Source: Erpobdella octoculata (Eukaryota; Annelida; Clitellata; Hirudinida; Erpobdellidae). Taken from it: 64,000 nt of DNA. Each line of letters starts with the position of its first letter. Position 1 is the first letter of the stretch. The DNA lies in NCBI GenBank assembly GCA_963978895.1, contig OZ022239.1, forward strand, positions 14,042,066 to 14,106,065. Reading direction: 5' to 3'. Position numbers and translations under genes: made by a program. This document shows positions 55,813 to 64,000 of the stretch, piece by piece. The notes under the pieces are model-generated. The model was not told the DNA's origin. It saw only the letters and a program-made list of their open reading frames with translations, and did no database searches.

Positions 55813-57721
55813 CTATGTTTTGTGGCTGACCCTTGAAAGAGCAATGAAAAACTGTTTTGGATTTGTGATATCATGCCAGCCAACGGGGCCGATTTCACAG
55901 TCAGCACACACAAGGTACTTTGTAGTGTCTACCACACGTGAAAATCCAATGTTTTCAAAGGCATACATATTGTCAACAACCCAGCATTCGTTGATCGGGT
56001 CACAGTTGGTGTCGGGCTCATCAGCTGACTTTTTTCTCATTATAGGCAGCAACATCTGATGAAAAAATAAATTATGATTAATTCTTTTTTTAACTATTTG
56101 TGCAACAAATATCTTAGATGGAATCTATTTCCATCTTATGCATTTTCATTTGGCAGTAGAAAGTGCTTTAATCAAAAGTGTCCCTACAAATATATTAGGA
56201 AACAACCAAAAAGTGGTAATCATTTACTTTGCTAAGCCAAAGTGAAGTTAATTACTCCTAGACCTAGAGAAAAGATATTTGTCAAAGGACACAGAGATGT
56301 TAATACTGTATAATCCTGCTATAGCATACAATTGGATACAGCGTACTGAAATTTTGGTCCCGTGCATTTGCCTCGCTTCCCCATGTTAAATTACCACGGC
56401 TATAACATATTAAAATATTGGTCCCAATAGCAATATTTCGTAGGTAAATAACAAATTATTTAACTCATTTTAAGGCATGGCAGGCATAACAAACGCTTAT
56501 TGCTATAGTGGGATACCCAAGCACTGCTGTCCCAATTCCGAGAATAAGTTACAGACGCTTTCTTACATCTATTAGCCAGCATAGTTATATCGGCTGTCAG
56601 CACATGTTTGAAACAGAGGAAAGCACAAGCTTGTATCTTATTTCATCTCAAAAGTTTTTGTCGCATTTTTGAAAGCCTGGCTGGTTAAGAAAATGAACTT
56701 GAAAACTGGTCACCTTGGAGAGTTCGGAGTTTTTTCATTAGGTTTGTGTCAAAAAATATCTCTGGAGGCAAATTCTATGATTTTCCAAAAATACAAATAT
56801 GCTTCGCTAAAAATGCCCTAAGTCCCTTCAAAATAACATGAAAACTTTTGTATTTTTTAAACATGTATTAGAGACTTAAAGCAATAAAAAAAAACTATAA
56901 GTCAGCAGTTAGAAAATGAAACATAATCACAAGTTAAAATGTCTTGGCCACATAGTCTCAGTAAATCTACTATCAATTCAATCTTAACACAAAAAGAAAA
57001 GTGGAACCATAAAACCACTTCAGGTGCTAAGAAGATCAGACCATCAAGTTATAAACATCATGAAGACACTCTATATCAATAGTTTGTTGAAGTTAGATCA
57101 GAAAGCATCTCAGTCAGTGGACAACACTAGTCAGAAGAAATATTTTATATTGCACTTTCTACTGCCTCACTAATGTTACTTGTATAATAAATGCAGTTTG
57201 TTTTTTCTATATTAACTTGTTGATTTTTTTCATACCCTAGATATAACGTACTCATTTCTTAGTTCCCTTGAAGTACGTTATTGCAAGATAGCAAGATTCT
57301 ACTGTATCGAAATTATCAGCTTTGTATTTAAAAAAAACAAACCTAATTATAAAATTATAAAACAATCATCCTTCATGCCAGGTATTAATTATAATTATGC
57401 TATACTGCTATTACTGTAGAATAAGAATATAATATACCAATAGTGTTGTATTCATAAGAAATAGTAATAAGTATAAAATATGTTAAAACTTTTAAATAAC
57501 CCTAATGCTGTACTTTTAACAGTTTTAACATAAAAAATAAAAAGTAAAGCATTGAGATTAGTTACGCAAACCTCCTTGTGAGTAAAATGGGCGGTTTGGG
57601 GTTTCAGAATAATGCTTCCACATCTTGTACAGAGTACTTGTGTTAAATTTTTGCCATCTTTAATGAGATCCTCATTACCACCGGCAACCTCGGTAACACC
57701 ACCGTTTGCCAAACCATCCAT
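55813..57721 (-). CDS. RABIF: Guanine nucleotide exchange factor MSS4 (Rab-interacting factor)
   Basis: Two exons on the minus strand: 57721-57572 (50 codons) and 56055-55813 (80 codons plus stop), predicting 130 residues against 123 in human. The donor AAGGAG|GTTTGC and acceptor TTTTTCATCAG|ATGTTG are canonical and phase 0. Zinc ligands C31-x2-C34 (VLCTRCGS) and C100-x2-C103 (LVCADCEIGPVGWHD) bind the structural zinc. The strongly conserved centre reads ECWVVDNMYAFENIGFS. MSS4 binds nucleotide-free exocytic Rab GTPases (Rab3/8/10 class), acting mainly as a holdase/chaperone in the cytosol. The two Cys pairs and the invariant segments are all present, so the gene looks functional. Confidence 0.95.
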
Positions 57722-58069
57722 TGTCGCCCTACTTGCTTACTACAAACCCGACGACAACAAAGAGCTTGTGACACTTATGGATATATATATATAGGTAAGG
57801 TATACATAATATTGATAATATATAAGAAGTGACCCTTATTTCGAGAAGGTGCAGAGTACGATACAAAAAACTAATTGTTATTTAAAGTTGATGAATTAAA
57901 TGGGTTCGAGTTTGTTTACTCAGCTATCAATAATACATACAAAAGACGTGAAGAATATGAATTAATCATTATGCGATAAAGGTGTGCATTGAATTTATGA
58001 CTTTTTTTAACATACTACATTTGATGAACTTTTGTCTGTATGTTAGTTTTTTTGGTGTCATTTTCCTTT

Positions 58070-58235
58070 GGTCTATTCTATATATATGATCTATTCTATA
58101 TATATGATCTATTCTATATATATGATCTATTCTATATATATGATCTATTCTATATATATGATCTATTCTATATATATGATCTATTCTATATATATGATCT
58201 ATTCTATATATATGATCTATTCTATTCTATATATA
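58070..58235 (+). repeat. 18-bp tandem array (CTATATATATGATCTATT)
   Basis: Nine near-identical 18-bp units with the last showing a TCTAT slip. The unit is palindromic around TATATA and GATC. Confidence 0.96.
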
Positions 58236-59191
58236 TGATCAGGCCTGTGACCAGGTTTTCATTATTGGGGGAACAAAAATTTAGGGTGGTCAATGCTCGA
58301 TGAATTTTTTAAAAACATTTATTGGCATAGGCTTCCGTCTACGGTTCAAGAGGCAATTCAGTTTTGGCAGATTCCTCAAGACTAATTCTCTTTTCCAAAA
58401 ATGTTCTTATTAGGAAGGCTTTGCGAATTGATCAAAAGAGGGGGAATCCAAAACGGCCTACGAAGAAATTTTTTTGATTCAGAAAAAATTCAAGAAAAAA
58501 AATTGACCCTCTTCATAAATTTGCAGTATAACAAAGAATGCAGTTGCTGGCGAAAAATTAACAATTCCACGACGTAGACAGCCTCTAAAAACTCTGTAAA
58601 GGACGCTCTTTCAATATTTACAGTGATTAATTGAAAACATTTTAAACGGCTTAAAATCTCTATACTTAACACAAAATCCTCGGCTTGGTTAGATTACAAG
58701 CCCAGACCATGCAGTTCTCTACTATAATGTAACCAATTGTTGCTAAAGTTAGTAGGTAAATCAAGGGCCAGTTTTGTCCATTGTTATTTTAAAAAGGATT
58801 GCTGTATAGAATATTGAGTCTAAACTGCACTACATCATTTGCAGACCACATCTCAATCATCACTCTGATACACAACTTTTTCTACAAGTGTTTTGTACCA
58901 ATTATGAAATATTAAAACACAAATGTTTCCCGATCTCTATGTTACCTACTAATGATTTAGACATTGATTAGATAGATCTTTTGTTTCAACAGGTGGAGAC
59001 ATTCAGTATTTTTATAAAATTTTGACACTTTATTTCAACAGGGTTCAAATCAACTAAAAATTTTAAGCTGGCAGGAATTTTAAGTGGGAAGGAATTTACA
59101 AAAATACAAATATAGATAACAAATGCTGAATGATTGTTGCTGGAAGTTAATTCACATTCAGGGTTAGGGCTTTCAACTCTGCAGGCCAAGC

Positions 59192-59225
<34 letters not shown>

Positions 59226-59226
59226 A
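59192..59226 (+). repeat. (CA)n microsatellite
   Basis: About 16 CA units with one CTCACA interruption, just downstream of the CHP1 stop on the minus strand. Confidence 0.95.
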
Positions 59227-59363
59227 GCCTTACAATGTCAATACAACAAAATTAGTTAAAAATATGACTAAAATGCGAAATACGAATGAATAATTCACAA
59301 ATATCATGATAATTAAATGAAATGAAATATTGAAAATAAATTCATTTCCAGCGATTGAAATAT

Positions 59364-62300
59364 TCAATCAAGAAATTTAATGCACATCTTCTGCTCGACA
59401 TCAACTTTGGTCATGATTTTAGAAAACTCTTCAAAGGAAATGCACCCATCTTCATTGCAGTCAGCTTCAACCAAAGTTCGATCAGCAATGCTCCCCAACT
59501 TTAAAGAAAGCATAAAATTATACATTTGAAACCATCACAATTCATATAAGCCTCTTACCATCAAATCAATGCAATAAACTAAAAACACAAACTGATCAAT
59601 TATGTCTTGAGTTAATAAAATACCAGTAATTATATTACTATTAAAACTTCTCATAACCAACCTGCTCTTCAGAAATATTTGCTCCAACCATCATATGGAG
59701 AATGTTGATAAGTTCATCTCTTGAAATCTTGTTGTCCCCATCAAGATCATACATTTTGAAGGCAACTGGTGTGAAAATAATATTATTTTAACAAAAAAAT
59801 TTAAATCAAGATTAATGCAAAATGATAACAGAAAAATATTTTTTTCAAATTATGTTCAATCAAAAATATATAAAAGTTATCAATAATTAAAATAGTAGTA
59901 ATTGAAAATATTAATATATTCATATAACATTTTAATTTTTCCTCTCTGTTGTTGAATCTGTTTGTGCATTTTGGTTTGACAGGGAGAAACCTTGCCAGGA
60001 CACGAGAGAATTGTCGAAAATTCACTTGATCATTATCAGGACCTCTGTTAAGAAAAACCATATAAAACCTTCTTGACAACACTTTTACATTAATTGTGAT
60101 AGAAACATTTTTAAAACCATTTCCATATAAACAAAGTTCAGAGACATTTATTAAATAGTGGATCAAAGTTTAAAGTTTAGAGATAAAATAAGAAAAGTAG
60201 ACTTGAAGTACATTCTTATAACTCATTCAGACAAATTCTATACAAGCAAAATGTCTAGATATTTTTTTTTCATCCAAACAAATGTAATCGATAATGTAAC
60301 TTTAATGTTATTTCACAAGATTTATTGGCAGGTCCGATGAGTTGGCATTTTATAAAGTAAAATAAATTACACGTAAAATATAGAAAATATATTTAAAATA
60401 AATTTTGATTATTAAATAATAATTGTAGTACACGTGAGCCTAACATGATATTAACATATTTCAAGATGTTTTTAATCATACTACTATCACAACTTCTATG
60501 CATTAAATTCACAGACAAATACTTATTTTTTTATATTTATTATAATATTTTAGAACTAAAAACATTTGATGAAACTTTAGTTTTCAAAGAAGTGAAAAGG
60601 TTTGTTAAATAGAGCTCAAAATAGTCCAGATGTTAAGTGCACTAGGAGGATGCTACATTAAGTTAACCAAAAGTTTGAATAACATAAGTATTTAGCTGAT
60701 GCCTTTCATGATTTATGCATGCCGTGTTGGACAAAGTTTCTGTAATAATATATTTTAATTTAGCCACCCTTGAATGCCACAAGAACTTGTTTATTAAACA
60801 CTGCAGATTTTCCTACTGAGTTTAAAAAAGACCAGGCTTGACATGTTTTAAGATCAAGGAAAAAACAAAAAGCTCTATAACCGTTTTTTTTCTATTCTTC
60901 ATTTCTTAAAATTTTTGACAAAATTAATATGAAATAGGGTTGATAATTAATTTAATCAACTTTATTTATTCAATAAGGATTAATTTGGTTCTGTAAAAGA
61001 CACCCTACTAACATAATCCTAATTATTCTTTATTCTAAAATCCCCTGAAGCAATAAATACAGGTTCTTATTGTATTATGTGGTTGGTGTACTTTTTGACT
61101 TATATGGTATTATGGAATCAATTCTAATAATTATTTGAGCTCTACAACACAAAATAATTTTGATACCACTGCACTGATTTTAATGAAATTTTGAATACTT
61201 AATCAGTTTTTATGCTGATTTCGAAAATAAAATTCTTTTTCAGATTTAAACATTTAAGTTTTTATGCATGTCATCTGACAGGCTTTGATGCTATTTAAAA
61301 ATAATTTTTTGAACTCGTTATTTAATCAGCAGTTTATTTCTCTGAAGTTATTATATATTGGAAATAATTATTGATGAACATTTATTATGGTCACTCAAAA
61401 TAATCAATATTAAAAATAATTCATATAAAATATTTCTAGAATAAGACATTTTATTAATATCAAAACTGCTGTAATACTTAATTAAGTAATCTTCCACTTT
61501 AGGGAAATGAATTATTTCAGCTAAAAAAGAGAAAAAGTCTGTCTCTATAGAATTGATAGATGAAATCATTACAAATATTCATTAGGATGTGCTTAAAACT
61601 GGGTCGAAAACATTTAAAATCTGCTTGTGTTAAATGCAAAGGCTAAATAGTTCTGTAAGAGAATCTATTCACTCTAGAATAAAAATGCATGAATTGGAAG
61701 ATAACAAATATTTATTTTAAAAAATGCTTTGACTGAAACGGTAGATTATTAAGTTACTAGGTGTCTGGTTTTTCTTAGCATCACTTTTAATGTTTTAATC
61801 TGTTAACTTTCATTTCGTCTTTAAATTCAAGTTTATCACTAACTATTTAAAACATGTTTATGTATTAATAATTCTAAGTCTAGATCAGTGTTCTCAAACA
61901 CGCGGCCCGCGGGCCAATTGCGGCCCCCTGCATGGTATTTTGTGGCCCTCCACTTGCTATCAAAGTTCAATTCAAGTGTGGCCCGCGGTGGTGATAACGA
62001 AGAAAATTAAAAAGATTTTTTTAAATAATAAAAAATTTTAATTGGAAATACTTTTTAATTTAAATATTTTTTTTCTATTGCCTAACAATGTAGCTGTTGT
62101 TTAGTCTTATCGCTTAGGTATTTCTTTTCAGGTTTTCATCGTTTTTCGCGAATAATTAAGAAGTTTTTTTATAATAACCACTGTATTTCTTTTATAATCG
62201 AATAAATTAATAAGTGTGAGACTTTGAAAATTTTTAGAACTAGCTAAACTACAAGAAAAGGCCAAACATTTCAGTTCGTGCTCAGTCACTCTTGATGGGA

Positions 62301-63934
62301 AAAATTGCTAACACTACATAAGTGGAAATGTGTATCGGTGGTGCTGATGACAATTTTGAAATTGTTCTGTAAGAGAGTTGCTCACAGTGATGCCAATACA
62401 TGGTCAGACCATGGCTCAGAAGATATTTGGCCAGTTTTGTAATGCCATTGTGGATGCCGCTTTACCACGGTAGATGTTTGCAGGGAGGAAAATGAACTGG
62501 TTGCAATTGTTAAAAAAAACTAGAAGAGGAGGCTATTGCTCTGCATTGCATTATCCATCAGCAGGATAAGCAGGCCCTGTGCAGCAAATGCCCCAAGTTT
62601 GACAATGTGATGTTTGTCATTGCGAAATGCATCAACCATATAAGATTCATGGGCTCAGAGCAAAGGCAGAATTTTGCTTTTTTGGAAGAATAAAAATATA
62701 TATAGATATGCTCTACTTTACTGAGATACATTGACTCAGCAGGATAACAACCTCGAGAATCGAAGTGAAAATTTTCATGGAGAATGATGGGATGGCTGTT
62801 CCTGTGCTAAGTGATCCAAATTGCCCATGGGCTTAGCTTTTCTTGTTGACATCACACAGAATATATGTGTTTTTTGGGAGGACATACATGTGTAAAACGT
62901 TGTTCTCCACCATAAACTTCAATAAATCCAAGTACAGGTCCAAACTCACTGATGAGCATCTTCAAGCTATACTGATGGTCTCAACTTCTTCTTTCTTCAG
63001 GCCAAATGTGTTTCAGCTGTGTAAAGAGAAATGCAGCCAAGAATTTTCCAGCAAGGAGCAGTTATAGCAAAGACAGCAGAATTTATGTTGTTTAAACCAA
63101 TGTTTGCACTTTTAATAAATAATAATAAATGAAGATTTAGGAGACTGAAGAGCTGTACTTTTTTGGTATTAACTTTATGTGGCCCAGCATCACTCAAGAC
63201 TTTAACTTATGTGGCCCCCAAGCAAATTGAGTTTGAGACCCCTGGTTTAAATGTTTAGCTTTGACAGATATACTTTCAAAACAGCAATATATCAACACAC
63301 AGTAATTCTGTTTTAAAACATACACATGTTTTAATTATGTACTTAAAAACTACATTTCAAAGTGGCCTATAGTTGAAAATAGTAAAAATAATTCATTTCT
63401 CTAAAGTGAAACATTACTGTTAATTATGCATCCTTATCCTACATATGGTAACCTTCAGTTGGAAACAGAATAAAAAATCCACTAACTCATCAGAAAAAAA
63501 GGCATACACTATTCTTTCACTAAGCGGATTTATAGCTAATTCAGGAATCCGAAAAAAATCTTCTTTACTGAAAAGTAACATATGTTAAAATTTAAATGTG
63601 CTCTTATTATACTAAAAAGTAAATACTGATGTCTTCTTTAATTCGAAAATTTAATATTCACCATAAATATCCATTTGAATTTTTGTCTAATCTGGTGAAA
63701 CGACTATACAGCCTGAATATCTGGTTTGGAGTAACTGAAAGGAAAGGCAATATCACAATAATAAACACAGTTAGTCCACATTTACAATGTTATAATAAAG
63801 ACAATATTAAATTAAATTGTTATTTGTATTGATTATTCATTGGAAATTTAATGAAAGAAAACCATACATCCCGTCTCTTTCTGAATTTCTTCAACTTCTT
63901 CTGGTTGAAGCAAAGTCGAAACCTTAGATCCCAT
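59364..63934 (-). CDS. CHP1: Calcineurin B homologous protein 1, six exons
   Basis: Exons on the minus strand: 63934-63868, 63734-63662, 63567-63487, 60044-59929, 59765-59662, 59498-59364. All junctions are GT-AG and in frame, giving 191 residues (human 195). MGSKVS is an N-myristoylation start. Two degenerate N-terminal EF-hands follow, the first with loop D39-K-N-S-N-G. A conserved link reads RIPELAINPL. EF3 has the canonical loop D119-L-D-G-D-N-K-I-S-R-D-E130 and EF4 has D160-C-N-E-D-G-C-I-S-F-E-E171, so two calcium sites are expected, as in CHP1. The C-terminus is VDVEQKMCIKFLD. CHP1 is a cofactor of Na+/H+ exchangers and a regulator of vesicle traffic and calcineurin. CHP2 or a pre-duplication CHP is the alternative name. 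Intron 3 (3.4 kb) hosts a hAT relic. Confidence 0.95.
61886..63244 (+). mobile_element. hAT element with GTF2IRD2-like transposase relic
   Basis: It starts CAGTGTTCTCAAAC and, inverted, ends CAGGGGTCTCAAAC (11 of 14 identical). The flanking 8-mers are GTCTAGAT (61878-61885) and GTTTAAAT (63245-63252), six of eight matching; the left one fits the nTCTAGAn target preference of many hATs. GCGGCCCGCGGGCC and GTGGCCC sequences lie next to both ends. The interior encodes a broken transposase. The element lies in intron 3 of CHP1, in the opposite orientation. Confidence 0.85.
62330..63067 (+). pseudogene. GTF2IRD2/EPM2AIP1-type hAT transposase, decayed
   Basis: Across several frames one reads ADDNFEIV, then LLTVMPIHGQTMAQKIFGQ, FCNAIVDAALPR, CIIHQQ- and ALCSKCPKFDNVMFVIAKC, RFMGSEQRQNFAFLEE, and finally KYRSKLTDEHLQAILMVST and FFRPNVFQLCKEKCS before a stop at 63067. 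These blocks occur in this order in GTF2IRD2/EPM2AIP1-like hAT transposases (Charlie group). Several stops and frameshifts are present, and the N-terminus is missing. The open frame 62843-63067 is just its C-terminal piece. Confidence 0.8.
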
Positions 63935-64000
63935 TTTTTAAACTCGATGGCTAGATCGCCGAGCTGTATACAAGTGCGAGACTACCTAGTAATACTAAGT
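63935..64000 (-). promoter_or_regulatory. CHP1 5' flank
   Basis: The 66 bases upstream of the CHP1 ATG that lie in the window have no clear TATA box; the window ends before the promoter. The sequence TTTAAAAA directly precedes the ATG. Confidence 0.3.

Larger units (their letters stand above)
57722..59363. other. Intergenic RABIF-CHP1 with an 18-bp array
   Basis: Upstream region of RABIF. After the array at 58070-58235, sequence from 58241 (CAGGCCTGTGACCAGG...ATTGGGGGAACAAAAATTTAGGG) has a look typical of hAT or other DNA transposon ends, but no partner end was found. No other gene. Confidence 0.5.

Overview
This is nuclear DNA of an animal: AT-rich, with GT-AG spliced genes, few host exons and a very heavy load of nested DNA transposons, Helitrons and tandem repeats. 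The transposon mix (many hAT families, a Mutator-like element, short CTAG-ended Helitrons, a tRNA-derived SINE, jockey/CR1-like LINE tails) and the intron-poor, compact genes fit a lophotrochozoan such as an annelid or leech. That placement is a guess from texture, not from a diagnostic gene.

Region 1 (1-26 kb) is almost entirely repeats. It holds a truncated inverted Helitron end (0.87-1.26 kb), a three-layer nest (an unnamed repeat split by a SINE, which is split by a 2.2 kb hAT element with 15-bp inverted ends and an 8-bp target duplication, 4.8-7.4 kb), a second hAT element with exact ends (8108-9648), a run of three Helitrons with defined TC...CTAG ends (13052-16000), a decayed hAT transposase (16.56-16.85 kb), a 750-bp TCCTC array, a 1.5-kb array of a 28-bp unit, and a 330-bp palindrome. 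Possible host exons lie at about 2.1 kb and 25.3 kb.

Region 2 (26-38 kb) has a glutamine-rich host exon on the plus strand (26745-27307), a 34-bp tandem array, a two-exon minus-strand gene for a proline/serine-rich protein (33146-30768), a Mutator-like element with tandem-repeat-rich ends (33195-35233), and two LINE 3' tails.

Region 3 (41-48 kb) is a block of three minus-strand intronless genes (41029-42387, 42886-44448, 46166-47215). Each encodes a secreted, almost cysteine-free, charged protein of no family I know. Two have a TATA box followed directly by a forkhead-like GTAAACAAA motif. This block is the best candidate for undescribed biology here.

Region 4 (48-51 kb) is a Helitron split by a hAT element that itself contains a hairpin MITE, followed by an intact-looking SINE. 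Region 5 (51.6-64 kb) holds the recognisable conserved genes: a possible terminal exon with a membrane segment (51650-51935), SMYD4 (53542-55533, plus, intronless), RABIF/MSS4 (57721-55813, minus, two exons, convergent with SMYD4) and CHP1 (63934-59364, minus, six exons, complete), whose third intron carries a decayed GTF2IRD2-like hAT transposon. These three genes act in unrelated housekeeping roles: lysine methylation, Rab GTPase handling, and calcium/NHE and vesicle regulation.
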